DNA of 64,000 nt from Takakia lepidozioides. Its lineage: Eukaryota > Streptophyta > Takakiopsida > Takakiales > Takakiaceae. This document shows, one piece after another, positions 46,291-58,415 of the stretch (position 1 is its first letter; the number at the start of each line of letters is the position of its first letter). The notes beneath the pieces were generated by a model, which was not told the DNA's origin, made no database searches, and saw nothing but the letters and a program-made list of their open reading frames with translations. The stretch covers positions 80,871,171-80,935,170 of the forward strand of contig CM060732.1 in NCBI GenBank assembly GCA_030704615.1, given 5' to 3'. The translations under genes were made by a program, and so were the position numbers.

Positions 46291-47217
46291 CTCTCTCTCC
46301 CACCCTCTACTAAACTTCTTCTTCTATCTCCCCCTAATCTCCTTCTACATATCTGTTTTCTCCTGAAACTCCTATTTGGGCTCAATTCCAGTCTCTCACA
46401 CTACAGCTCTAAATGCAACAGTGGCAATTTGCAGTGCCCATGTTCCCTTGGGTAAAATACAAATTACAACACGGGAACCTTATAGGTAACATGCAATGCA
46501 TACCCAGGAAACTGCTGCTAAGATGGCTCTCTAAAAGGCGGAACTCGGTGACTGGTATACTCATCTTCAACATCAACGGGCATGGCATTTGTCTTCTCAG
46601 TTTAAGTTACAACTTTCAAATCAGAATTGGTCAAGAATGACTCTAGCTTGTCGTTTGCTTGTGCTGGTAGGTATACCTCGGTGTTGACAGCGCCGCATTC
46701 AAAGAGTTTGGAGAATGGATTTAGGAATGATGAATCACTGCGTGTTCGACAGTATGTGGTATTGGTGCTTCGGTGTGGCCAATGAAGGAGGGACAACACA
46801 GTGTCCGACAACTGGGCGAGTGTCAGCGTTTGCTGCACTGTGCACCACTGCTCCACAGGGACGGTGATATCAGTGAAAAAGCGTACAGTAGGTAACACTA
46901 AATCCACAAGCCGCAAAGCCCACGCATCTTCAGCATATGGGAGATGCCCACAGAAAATCCTGGTCTGAACAATGAGGCCAACCTTGAGATTATGAGAAGG
47001 TTTGGTTTCCTGATGAGAAAGGTGGACTTTTGAACGATCTCGCTTGCTCCATTGTTATATACTTTCTCTAGTGTGCTTTACTAGAAACAGTAGAAACAGT
47101 ACTGCACACGAAAGTGACAGCATCAACTTATAGGTGTGAGACGAGCCTCTGCAACCTGGCACTTGCGTTCTGACAGCCTCAGCCTCGGTGGGCGCCTCTC
47201 CCGTCCTCGATCGAACA
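46291..47217. promoter_or_regulatory. Shared divergent promoter region, HMCES and HAD phosphatase
   Basis: The two start codons lie 927 bp apart on opposite strands, so both promoters and 5' leaders must be here. I could not assign a TATA box or specific factor sites. Open frames in it (for example 46602-46916 minus) show no known domain. Confidence 0.5.
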
Positions 47218-49892
47218 ATGTCTCTCACTGCCTCGCTGCTGCAGTCAGGACTATCGGGGTTCAGCAATTCTGTGAAGCTGGTTTCGCAAAATGGGAGTAA
47301 GCAGTCTTTACCGAACCTGACTTGATTCTTGGCTCTTTACATGAATGCTTGTCTTTTCCAGGGTAGCATCCTAACACGGGTGTCTCTTCTGATCTTTGCC
47401 TCGATGTCCAAGTGCCCTGAGTAAACTGGAGAGTACGTATCTTCCAGGCAGAAAGTTGTACATCAATATGACCCCCACTTTTTTACTGAATTCATGTTAT
47501 AGAGATATGTACAGGCTGCAGGGTTCTAGTAGTAGTTCCTACTATTACATCTGCTACGAGGATCAACAAGTGATGATTCCTTATTGTTAATACGCTTCTG
47601 TTGGGCACACTTAGTGAACATTGATGCTTGAGCTTGGGCATCAGCACCTGCAGACTGTTGTGACGCTTGATTGCCATACCCACTCTCTTCCGTTCTAACG
47701 GTAGATTGAACTGCTAATTGAACTTCTGCGTTCGTTATTTATTGCAGGTTTTCCAGACTGCACCAGTGTTTATTCTGCACTTTCCTTCTTGGATGGCGGG
47801 GGTATGTTAGCTCGTCTCAGTGGGGTCAGCCTCCAAATGCCGATCAAAAGCACCTCAGTCGGTCATGTCATTCATGCGTCGGCCTGGAAACCCTTCACAG
47901 CTTTCTCCCCATCACATCTGGCTCTTGGATTGGCATCCCTTTCTCGTTTCCAGGAAAATATCAAAATTATTATGAAAGCGAGAAATTTCTTGATATCAGC
48001 GGTGGTAGGCAAACACTCTCAGTCAGAGACTGAGAACGACAGTGTGGGGCAGTCAATGATTCCAGAAAAAGAAAACGGAGAGAGGGAGTTGAAAAGCAAG
48101 CCCTCAAAGGCAGCATTCTTTGACGTTGATGGAACTATCACTCGCACCAATGTTGTGATGGCTTATTTCGCAGCACGCATGGTGGAGCTGCCAATGCATG
48201 TGAAGGTTTTCTGGGTGCCCTGGTTTGGACTGACAGGCATCTTCTATCTACTTCTTGACCGCATTGATCGAGCACTCTTCAACCGCATCTTTTACCGGAG
48301 CTACAATGGGCGGTCGGTCAAATGCAAAGCTGCCATGTCCTCCCTCATCTATGAGAAGTATTACAAACCAAGGTAAGACCTTGTTAAGCGTTAAGCAATC
48401 TCAAATTAACTTGAATTTTGCATTTGCAGTTCTCAACTCTCAGTTACATCATGTGAAAAAATCAACAGGAGTGTCTCTGCAAATTGTAGTACTTAGCAAG
48501 CCAACCACTCCAAACTCATGGAAGAGACATCGTTCACATCATTGTGAAGAGCGAGGTGTTAGCATTTGGAAGAGTCATGCCACAGATAAACTGACTTGTG
48601 TTGATGATTATCGCAGAATCAGGGTAGTAAAAATTAGATTTTTGACCCTTGATTCAATCCAGTCACAATGTGTGAACACTGTGATAGTGAATACCCTGTA
48701 TTGTGACTAAGGAACCAACAGGGTGGCTGGATGGGGCACACTACTTTGAAACAGGATATTCACAGGGGCCGAGGAGATAATTCAGCAGCTGAAAGAGAGA
48801 CACTACGAAATTGTTTTTGTGACAGGGGCCCTTGACTTCCAAATTGCTCCCTTGGCCCATGACCTGGGCGCAGGTATAAATTGCTCTGCTTTTATATAAA
48901 CCAAGATCAGAATGGAGTCCATAACTGTATTTCAAAGAGCAAAGCTGAAGTCTTGCATACTACGTCATTTGTGTTCCTACTTTTGGATTCTGGCATATTT
49001 CCATGGACAGCAAATTCAATGAAAAATTTTGGTCTCTTATGAGTTGGGATGGTTGCAGATTTTATGTATGCAGCTGAGCTGGTTGAAAAAGATGGGCGGT
49101 AGGTCTCATTTCTCCCGCCATGGTGGTGGTTCTTTCTACAGGCAGGGTGCAGAGGGCTTAAACACTTCTCCTGGGAAAGTTGAACCATGTGCAATTTTAT
49201 TTGTTGAATTGACAATTCTCATCCGCTAGTTCATCATCTCGTCTCATCATGGCTTTTGCTTCCTCGCTCCAGAAGTTATCCAAGGGTCTGTATGTTCAAG
49301 GGGAGGAGGAAGCTTGTGCTGATTTCTCATGTGTTGTCATCTCTGCACTTGCCGTATACTTCAATGCTTCTATTTCTAGCTCACAATTGAACTGTGGGGC
49401 AGATTTACAGGGAAGCTCAAGGGCATGGCCATCAGCAACACTGAGAAAGCTGACCGCGTACTAGAGTACTCCAGGACACATGGAGTGTCTCTTGCAGAGA
49501 GCTTAGCCTTTGGTGACAGCATTGCAGATATTTCCATGCTGGAACTTGTGAGATGCTCTAGGAGAACCTAATTTCAAGAGTTGTTAATGCACAGAAATCC
49601 CCCATTCATTTGTGCAGGTTATTAGATAACATTGGTCTGACTTCAATTTGTTTAAGAACTTAGAAAGGTTACTCTGAAAACAAATTAGAAGAAATTGTAG
49701 ATTCTTTGTGCCATTTTCCAAATTGTGAAATTAATCGCTTACACAAATGTGGTTCTGTGCTGACAGGTTGGGCAGCCACATGCAGTGAACCCCGACTCAC
49801 GCCTGCAAGCAATTGCCCAGAAGCGCGGGTGGCCGATTCTGCTATGGTCCATTAAACCTAGGGAGGCAGCCATTGCGGCTGCCTCTGTGTGA
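47218..49892 (+). CDS. HAD superfamily (subfamily IB-like) phosphatase, probable organelle protein
   Basis: Six exons join in phase: 47218-47296, 47748-48372, 48755-48873, 49059-49098, 49403-49547 and 49767-49892, for 377 residues. The N-terminal ~120 residues are Ser-rich and basic (start MSLTASLLQSGLSGFSNSVK), fitting a transit peptide. The HAD motifs follow: AFFDVDGTITRTNVV (motif I, nucleophile Asp), VFVTGALDF (motif II), KGMAISNTEKADRVLEY (motif III Lys) and AFGDSIADISML (motif IV). KPRIFTGAEEIIQQL and the end RGWPILLW are typical of plant HAD-IB proteins related to phosphoserine phosphatase. The substrate cannot be inferred. A single-exon reading would stop at 48376, but the splice model restores every catalytic motif. 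All four motifs appear intact. Confidence 0.88.
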
Positions 49893-52040
49893 ACCCCGCT
49901 TGCAAATGTAATCTTGCCAACCTTTCTTTCTAACCAACGTCTTTGTGCTCCTCAACTTCCCGGGTTCCAAAAATCGTTGGAGCAGATGACATAACTTATT
50001 ACTGTACTTCAGAGGATTTCAGAGGCTGTGCATTTTTTAAGTTTGTCTCTTTGTTACCTTTTAACCTTTATTTGCCAATTGGTAGAATTCAAAAGTTTTG
50101 ATATACTACTCTGTATGGTAATTTTGGCATCTTGTGAATCACCAACCGTTCCAAAAGATTTTATTATGCAGGAGCCTTGTGCAGTGAACTCCATCTCTTT
50201 GGCTCTGGCCACTCTTGGTTTCATCCTAGTAAAGCACCCAATGCTTTTTGTACTACTTTGCCCATGTCACCAACAGATCCTAACATTCCCATTGCGAATA
50301 TCCTGATTATGAAGTGATTGGTGAGTACATCAGTATACAATTTCAGTACATAAAAGTGATGATATTTCATTGGTTCTGATGTATGTAAGGTGAGAGGTTA
50401 CAATAAAGATAGTGAGTGCAATTCTGATGGATGTAATTTTCTGGAATTCCTCCTTATTCACCCCAACCTGCAGTAGTAGCATGCTGCTTCCCACTCCACA
50501 TCAACATATTGGCTGTAGAGACCTAAAGCCAAGGAAAACTCAGAAGGAAAAAGTGAGTCATGGCAATCTCTCCACTTCTGTCCTGGGCAGTGGCAAAAGC
50601 CCAATTGATTTGACTATATGACCAACAAACCTCGGCAGTTCCTCCCTTAAAAATATGTTCAACTAAATGCACTAAACTACTCTAGTGACTAATAAATTCC
50701 ATTTGAATCACATAAGGTAATCCAGCACTCCCTACTCAAACCATGAACCAGATGGCAGCCTGGTAGTCCCAAACCTCTTGTTCACGGCCCCATCCTTTCT
50801 CTCTCCTGATTCTCAGAGGCAAGCTCTGTGATAGACTTACTAGATGAAGTTGATTTTGAATCATTACTCGGCTGTTTCCCTGTGGGTCTTTCACTTCTCT
50901 CCTTCAGCACTAAAGGCCTTCTGTAAATCATCAAAAGAAACTGTCGCTGAACTTCTTGGTCTGGCTAGCTGCTGTGATCATGTATCTGGTGCCATATATA
51001 TCACCTGGGAGACTGGGTATTTCGAACACTCACTTCTTCCGATGGGCGTTTTTATCTGATCGATTGATAGATGAAAGGGAAGCGGGCCCCCCCCAAGTCA
51101 GGCTATCAACTTGCATCTAACTGAAACTGGGTATCATGCCCTTCAGACTTTTGTTGACTTATTCTTCTCCTAACGAACGTTGTTATCGGACAACTTCACG
51201 CACTGAGCTTTCCATATATTCCAGAGGACTGCCGGTCTGATGGTAACCTACACTTGGCATCGATATAAGATAGACCCATCCTGAGCATTCAACGAGTGAA
51301 TCGACTTAGTGGCGAAGTACCGCCTGATTCGCAAACAGAACGCTCTCCAGTTAGGCAGAGCCTGACAAGAGCACCAGTAATTAAGCATAGGCTTGATTTT
51401 GGTAATAACTGGTGCCAATCGCTGAGAGGTGTGGATGCTATGGCCGATCTGATGCCCGATCAGGTTATGCATCTCTCCGTTATTGAGCCACGACATGCCC
51501 AGATTGAGACCATGGCGGGATGTGAGGGGGAGCCTGCACCCCAACTTTTTATCGTCTTTTGCCAATTCACTGCAAAATCAGAGGTCAGACAAAAATCAGA
51601 GAGGGCCGATTAGCTTTAGCCTTGGTCCGAGTATCTAAGAAACAGGACCGATCACCCGCATACATGGTTAATTTGACCTCATATCCTGCCGAGCGAGACT
51701 CCTAAACTCCGGGTTAGCATCAAACAACTGGCCCGATCCAAAACAAAACGCAGAGAGAGAAAGTTTAACGCCAGTTGGAGATTTTTTTGCTTTGTGGTTG
51801 AAGCATTTAGCCAAAACCTGTCGACCAAAGCAAGACTGTGATGTGTTGAAAGAGTAGCAGTCTGGTCTGTTAAGACTGTCACATTTCAAGCTCGAAGCTT
51901 GGATTTGTTTCTTGTTTTTCTCCCCTTCTACGTGAATCTATCATCTCCCTTCTCCCAAAAGTTATACAAATATTGAAATAGCTGTTGAGTTCTGAGTTTT
52001 TAGGTTTTATTGTATGGAGCCCACCCTCTGAACAACAGGG
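49893..52040. other. About 2.1 kb without a recognised gene
   Basis: Only short open frames were seen. At 51248-51613 two open frames of 105 codons overlap on opposite strands with no recognisable motif. No repeats stood out. Confidence 0.4.
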
Positions 52041-52588
52041 ATGGCTACGTCCTCCATTACTGTCCTGCGGGGAGGGGGAGAAGCCATGCCCAAGGAGAAG
52101 ACAGACCTCATACCATGCGGCAGAGTCATGGGACAGGTTTTGGAAGAAAGGGTATCTACTTCAGCAGTGCTGCGCCCAAGGCCCTTGCAAGTGATGGGTG
52201 GGACGTCTCCTCAGCCTCCAGGGATATCAAAGGAAGGTATAATTCTGCATCTCTTGTTTGGGCCTCTGCACATGTAAACTTCTGTTCTACTTCTCTTCTT
52301 GCGATTCATTGCCTGATAGATGAAGAAAGATCGAGGAGAATTTTTTTAACGTACACGAGTCTTAACGTGGCTTGCCGATTTGCATGAGGCATCGTAATAT
52401 CCTTTTTGGGTTGCAGCTACCCATCTGAGTTTTTCTCAGGGAGTTGTGATAAGGCTCGCGCATAGGCCACCGAAATCTAGCAAGGCAGAGCTGCAAGGAT
52501 TGTAGCTCACTCCATAATTTAAGAGCCAGTTATGACTGATGGTGAAACTCTAGTATTGGAGCACCTATTGATCTACATTTTAGTGCAG

Positions 52589-53007
52589 ACCAAGCAAGAA
52601 GCAGAGAGCAGCTTTGGCAGGAGTTAACGTCAGATCCTTTGCAGTGGCTGGACAACAGGTCAAATAAGGTGAGCCTGCCTCTGTTGTTACCCATTCATGT
52701 CTAGTTCCTTTGAAAAAGTGGACATTTCCCTGTGTACCTTTGGTGGTTGTAGCCTGACTAGTCTGTAGGAGACTGTGGTTGAAGCTAACAGTTTACAGCT
52801 GCATGCACTTGCTTTTCCCAGAGAAGTCCAGGATCACCAGACTACAGCCATAAGTGCACCAAAGAAATCCTTTGGATTACGAATTGGGCAAATCCTCCTC
52901 GGGTGAAAGGAGAGCTGTCTGCGCTTATACAAGGTCGAACACAATCTGATGAGGGTTCTGTTCACGATGGAGCTTCAGGCCGAGAATACAATAGGTATTG
53001 TTGTTGA
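52589..53007 (+). CDS. OSB: OSB-type organellar ssDNA-binding protein, PDF-motif exons
   Basis: Two exons in phase (52589-52668 and 52822-53007) encode QARSREQLWQELTSDPLQW, then LDNRSNK, RSPGSPDYSHKCTKEILWI and NWANPPRVKGEL. This is the ~50-residue PDF motif of plant OSB proteins, which bind single-stranded organellar DNA and suppress mitochondrial recombination. The family normally has an OB-fold before one to three such motifs, but no OB-fold was recognised upstream. An upstream exon at 52041-52235 (MATSSITVLRGGGE...) could join but is unsupported. The model ends at TGA 53005. It may be a partial gene or a decayed copy. Confidence 0.6.
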
Positions 53008-53169
53008 GGGTTGCAACGCAAGCAATCAGGATTGGTACAGTTTGTTCACAAATTATGTAACTGCATAACTGTGTAAACCCATTATATAGTGAGGAGCCTG
53101 TCCTTGTGAACATATTTTGCTTCAGGTGGTTTGAGATGTATTATGTGAGTTTGAGTGCAAAGGTTTGTG

Positions 53170-55674
53170 ATGTTGGTACCTGAGAATTTGAAGTACTGCA
53201 GGATTCCATGTTTGAATGAGGCACAGCTGTGCGAATCAAGGATACCTACCATCACCACTGCTTTTGAAAGAGGGTCAACAGAGGGACTCAACAATAACTC
53301 CTCTGGCACTCATGGGGTTTTAAAGACTCTGTGTAAGGCAGGACGATTGAAAGAGGCAGTGCACATTTTGAACCAACAAGGCATCTGGGCCAATTTAAAT
53401 ACTTATGTCTGTCTCTTGCAGGAATGCATCAACATGAAAGGCCTAGCAGAGGGAAGGCAGGTCCATGCCCACATTATCCAAAGTGGATTCAAACCAAATG
53501 TCTTTCTACTCAACACCCTTGTCAACATGTATGCAAAGTGTGGGAGTGTGGTGGATGCCCGCCAGGTATTTGACAAAATGCCTGAACGAGACATGATTAC
53601 CTGGAATGCAATGATAGCTGGATATGCCAAGCATGGTTGTGGGACAGAGGCTTTCAAGATCTATGAGCAGATGCAAGAGGAGGGGGTGACACCTAACAGA
53701 GTCACATTAATTTGCATTCTCAATGCCTGTGGCAGCCTAGGAGCCCTTCCAAAGGGCAAAGAAGTCCATGCCGACATCATCAAAGCGAAGGTTCCCTCAG
53801 ATATCGTTCTTGAGACTTCCCTTGCTGACATGTATGCCAAATGCGGGAGCATGAGAGATGCACTTCAAGTGTTCAATAATATGGCCAAACGAAATTTGGT
53901 CTCCTGGAGTGTGATGATTGCAGGATATGCTCAGCAAGGGCAAGGTAGGGAGGCTCTTGAGATGTATGAGGAAATGATTCAGGAAGGGGTGACGCCCGAC
54001 AAGGTCACATTCATTTGCATTCTCAATGCATGTGCTAGTCTAGGTGTCCTGGAGAAGGGAAAAGAGGTGCATGCTGACATTGCCAAAGCTGGAGCTGCAT
54101 CAGATATCATTCTGGAGACTGCCCTAGCTGACATGTATGCCAAATGTGGGAGCATAAAGGATGCACGGAAAATATTTGACAATATGGCTGACCGAAATGT
54201 GGTCTCATGGAATGTAATTATCGTAGGATATGCCCAGCATGGGTTTTGCAGGGAGGCTTTTCAGATGTATGAGCAAATGGTGCAGCAAGGGGTGACGCCC
54301 AACAACGCCACGTTTATTTGTGTTCTCAAGGCATGCGCCTGCCTAGGGATCCTGGAGAAGGTCAAAGATGTCCATGCTGACATCAAGAAAAGTGGAAGTG
54401 CAAGAGATATTATTCTGTACAATAGCCTTGTTGCTACGTATGCCAAATGTGGGAGCATAAAGGATGCTCGTCAAGTGTTTGATGGTATGGCTCAACGAGA
54501 TGTGATCTCTTGGAGTACGATGATTGCAGGATATTCTCAGCAGGGGTGTGGTGGGGAGGCTTTTGAGATCTATGAGCAAATGATAAGGGAGGGGGTGACC
54601 CCCAACCACATCACATTCATCTGTGTTCTCGGTGTGTGTGCCAGCCTTGCAGCCCTGGATAAGGGCACAGAAATCCATGCTGCCATCATAAAAGCAGGAA
54701 TTGTGCCCGATATCATACTGGAGACTGCCCTGGTCGACATGTATGCCAAATGTGGGAGCATGAAGGATGCTCGTCAATTGTTGGACAATATGGCTGGAAA
54801 AGATGTGGTCTCATATAGTGCAATCATTGCAGGATATGCTCAACATGGGTGTGGTAGGGAGGCTTTTGAGATCTATGAGCAAATGATACAGGAAGGGGTG
54901 ACTCCCAACAAGGTCACATACATTTCCATTCTCAAAGCATGTGCCAGCCTGGCAGCCCTGGAAAAGGGCATAGAGGTCCATGCTGACATCATCAAAGCTG
55001 GAGTTGCGCCAGATATTATTCTGGAAACTGCCCTTGTTGACATGTATGCCAAATGTGGGAGAATGAAGGATGCACAGAAATTGTTTGACTCTATGAGTAA
55101 CCGAGATGTGGTTGCATGGAATGCAATGATCACAGGATATGCTCAGCATGGGTGTGGTAGAGAGGCCCTCCAACTATTTGGACAAATGGAACAGGAAGAA
55201 GTGAAGCCAGACAATGTCACTTTTCTATGTCTTCTGTCTGCATGTAGCCATGTCGGCCTAGTGCAAGAAGGCAGTCACTACTTTGGTTCCATGAGTCAAG
55301 ATTATGGGCTCACTCCTACTGTGGAGCATTTTGGCTGCTTGGTGGACCTTCTGGGCCGTGGAGGGCAACTGGCTGAAGCAGAGGACTTAATTAACAAAAT
55401 GCCAATCGAGCCAGATGCTTCAGTGTGGGGGGCTTTGCTTGGTGCCTGCAGAATCCATGACGATGTGGAGAGAGCAGAACATGCGGCAAAATGTCTTCTG
55501 AAGTCAGATCCACAACATACTGCAAGTTATGTGCTGCTATCAAACATCTATGCTGCAGCTGGCAGGTGGGATGATCAAGCAAAGGTGCGACAAATGATGA
55601 AGGACAGGTGTGTCAGAGAGGAGCCAGGGCACACCTATGTTGAGGTGGACACCCAGGTGCGTACATTTGTGTAG
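53170..55674 (+). CDS. PLS-class pentatricopeptide-repeat protein with E domains
   Basis: PPR proteins of this class bind single-stranded RNA in mitochondria or plastids and usually guide C-to-U editing. One exon encodes 834 residues from the first in-frame ATG; an upstream GTG at 53155 is less likely. Tandem modules of 101 residues each carry P, L and S motifs, for example VSWNAMIAGYAQHGCGREA, CASLAALEKGIEVHADIIK and DMYAKCGSMKDAR. They repeat six times at an exact 303-bp spacing. The E1/E2 region follows (GLTPTVEHFGCLVDLLGRGG, MPIEPDASVWGALLGACR, YVLLSNIYAAAGRWDDQAKV). The protein ends after PGHTYVEVDTQVRTFV, the PG box at the start of a DYW domain; the deaminase itself is absent. It would need a DYW partner to edit. 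Confidence 0.93.
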   Translation: MLVPENLKYCRIPCLNEAQLCESRIPTITTAFERGSTEGLNNNSSGTHGVLKTLCKAGRLKEAVHILNQQGIWANLNTYVCLLQECINMKGLAEGRQVHAHIIQSGFKPNVFLLNTLVNMYAKCGSVVDARQVFDKMPERDMITWNAMIAGYAKHGCGTEAFKIYEQMQEEGVTPNRVTLICILNACGSLGALPKGKEVHADIIKAKVPSDIVLETSLADMYAKCGSMRDALQVFNNMAKRNLVSWSVMIAGYAQQGQGREALEMYEEMIQEGVTPDKVTFICILNACASLGVLEKGKEVHADIAKAGAASDIILETALADMYAKCGSIKDARKIFDNMADRNVVSWNVIIVGYAQHGFCREAFQMYEQMVQQGVTPNNATFICVLKACACLGILEKVKDVHADIKKSGSARDIILYNSLVATYAKCGSIKDARQVFDGMAQRDVISWSTMIAGYSQQGCGGEAFEIYEQMIREGVTPNHITFICVLGVCASLAALDKGTEIHAAIIKAGIVPDIILETALVDMYAKCGSMKDARQLLDNMAGKDVVSYSAIIAGYAQHGCGREAFEIYEQMIQEGVTPNKVTYISILKACASLAALEKGIEVHADIIKAGVAPDIILETALVDMYAKCGRMKDAQKLFDSMSNRDVVAWNAMITGYAQHGCGREALQLFGQMEQEEVKPDNVTFLCLLSACSHVGLVQEGSHYFGSMSQDYGLTPTVEHFGCLVDLLGRGGQLAEAEDLINKMPIEPDASVWGALLGACRIHDDVERAEHAAKCLLKSDPQHTASYVLLSNIYAAAGRWDDQAKVRQMMKDRCVREEPGHTYVEVDTQVRTFV
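53425..55245 (+). repeat. Six 303-bp modules inside the PPR gene
   Basis: The codon for the first residue of (M/T)YAKCG lies at 53527, 53830, 54133, 54436, 54739 and 55042: five steps of exactly 303 bp. Long stretches are near-identical at DNA level between modules, such as GTATGCCAAATGTGGGAGCAT. Confidence 0.95.
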
Positions 55675-58415
55675 AAGGAAGGAGGTTGGGTAGGTGCAGA
55701 AGGCTGAGGAGAGTTTTTGCCACCACAGCAAGAAGCTAGCCATTGCATTTCGGCTTATCAGCATGCCTTCTGGGATGCCTACTGTCTTGGAAAAACCTGC
55801 TTGGGTGAAAGCACAGCTATACTTCCATGTGGCAGTACAATCCCGTGCCGGTCTATTGTTTATTTATGTGCACCATGGAGCTCCAGGCAGCTGCAAAGAG
55901 CGGAGGCAGTGATGCAGATGTAACGGAAAGTTGCAGGATGCAATAGGAGGATAGGGGAGTAGATGCGAGGGGGTGGCCATAGACAGGTTTGTACGAAAGT
56001 TAGGTGTCAGGATTGACACCCATTTGTTCTCTTTCAGACTTAATTGTGTTTTTAGGTTTAGGCTGTCAGTACAGAGCCGAATGTTGTGAAATCTTTGCAA
56101 GCCAATATGCTGAAGGCAACATTCTTCCTTATCTTCTGCGTTACACTTGCATAGTCATATCTCGTAGAAGAGCAATTTTTCAAGGCATCTTTCAAATCTG
56201 AAAGGCAAAGCAACCCTTCTATTTTCAGGCCAGGGACCATCTTTAGGAGTTAGATTAGAAGGCTGATGTTGAAACTTGAAACTTGGAACCAGCCATTCCT
56301 AAACATCTCAGGATGGGATTCTTGCCAAAACATATTTAAGGACCAGTTCATTCTTATGAATTGGATCTGACAGACACAACCTTTGATCTGCTGGTGTCGC
56401 CAAGCTCTCTCACGTGGAGCCAATTGCCACTGGATGGCCCGTAACAACCAAAGGATCAGAGAACCACGGTTAAATTCAGAGGGTGACTTAATTTGCATAG
56501 ACATCTTCAGCACTTGGTTTTATATGCTTCAGTGTAGTAATACCTCCACCCGCAAACTGTGGTTTGGAGCCAAGTTCAATTTATGGCTCTGGTGGAGAGA
56601 TCTCTCATATTCCAAATTAGGCTATCAGACAACCTGGACCCAGAGTAAGTGGCAAACCGCAGTAGGCAAACTGAACCATGCCATTGGAAGTGTATTCAAT
56701 AGAGTACCCACGCCACTACTCAGACAGGTACCAGTCACAGCCCGTGGACCTGGATTTATCTTCACATGAAATCAATGTAAGTGATACTAACACCCTCAAA
56801 ACATCTGCAGAACTATAAACAGTTTTGCAAGAAAGTTGTTGCACAAAATATTGCAGTCCCTCCGCAAGGTCAGACTATGACAAATCTCTGCAGACAATGG
56901 GACAGGTGCCTCAGAGAGAAGATTGGTTGATAAGTCACTGTCCACAAGGACTCATTTGACACACACAATTTGATACAAAGTAATCATCACAGGCACCTGT
57001 TCCCTCCTCCAACTGAGATGCCATTATGTCACAAAGATCATATGCACGGCTGTGAGAGTGAGAAGTCCGCACTCCAGCTACCTGACTGATAACCTGCTGA
57101 TCACAGGCTTATGGCTGTGCAGAATGCCCGTATCACAACACCAAAACTGTGTCAGTGAGGCACCTAAACACACCCACCAGCACTACCGTGGCCTTCTGCA
57201 CTACACTCAGTGTGTTGCGTCACACAAACTTGTGCAGCAGCATCTAACACATCGCACTCATGAAGCAGTACTTGGACGTCTTATTGGAAAACGTTCAGTA
57301 AACCAGCATGTGGCTAGAGAAGCTGAATGGCAAAAAACAACACTACACAAGCCAATAGATTGTCATCAAGCTCAAAGTCAAGGAGCTGAAGTGGAGAAGC
57401 GATTCATTGACACACTTGGTACACATACCATGCCAAAGCACAGACTGCTGCCATTTACTGATAAATACGTGAAGTTGATTTAAGAACATAACAAGAGAGC
57501 AGACGCAAAATTTGTGGTCACACGCAGGACCACCATGCCCCGGGCTAGAATCTAGCTCATACACCCCTGACATGACTTGCTGCATTTTGGGCAGGCCCAG
57601 TTCATGACCACAGCCCCTCGCCAGAGAGGAAGGGGGCTTTTGGAGCCCCCCGACACGAGACCTACATGTGTGAGTCTGTACAATTGGAACGAAGGATGCT
57701 CACTTTTTACACACACGTTACATCTAACCTCTGCCTCCACCCTTCCTCTTTTCACACACGTGCGCTGCTCTCCACCCATTGACACTGCCGCTTTTCTACT
57801 TAAATGGATCCAAAACCCCACCACACTGTAGGAGGGGGAAGGGGTTGGCAGAAGAAGAAATGTCTCTCCCCGAGCTGGCCTCCCTTCAAGGAGCCAATAC
57901 TTACACAGACAGATGAACGACAGACAATGGGCTACACAAAGGTACATGCCGCTACAACCTGCAATAGCACTCTCGCTCTCTTACTCCCCACTCTGATACC
58001 CCCTCCCTCCATCACAACAATTGAGTAGAATAGTACACTATTACACTATTTACTGCTGGGAAGACCTCTGCTCCATCATTGCCCCAAGAAAAGAACCCTG
58101 CCCCATAACAACATAGCCTTGATTGCCAGCAACCCTCCTCCCGCCAACCAACACAGCACCCCAACAATTAAACTCTAGGGTACATAGGAGGAAGGAGAGG
58201 GAAAGAGAGATGTGATGCTCTAAGAGAGCAGGGACTGGCCCTTGCTTCAAGGCAACCAGTGTTGCCCACTCGATCCAAAGTCTCATGCAGGCAGGTGTGC
58301 CATGTAGGCAGCACTGCGCCTTTCTGCACCACAGGAAAATTCCCTGTTACTTCCTTCCTGCAAGATTTTAAGCTTTGATATCTGGCTAGCAAACTACCAA
58401 CTAATGCCTCACTGT
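55675..58415. other. Intergenic region between PPR and Pumilio 3' ends
   Basis: It probably contains the 3' UTRs of both convergent genes. Open frames at 56383-56769 (128 codons) and 57052-57483 (143 codons) show no recognisable domain. No mobile element was identified. Confidence 0.4.

Noticed and set aside
51248-51613. Overlapping 105-codon open frames on both strands
   Set aside because: No motif, no neighbouring exons and no codon signature visible; chance open frames are the simplest explanation.
54343-55173. Long antisense open frames inside the PPR gene
   Set aside because: They repeat with the 303-bp PPR period and are shadows of the sense modules.
57052-57483. 143-codon open frame as a gene
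   Set aside because: No recognisable domain, and it lies in the probable 3' region of the Pumilio gene on the other strand.
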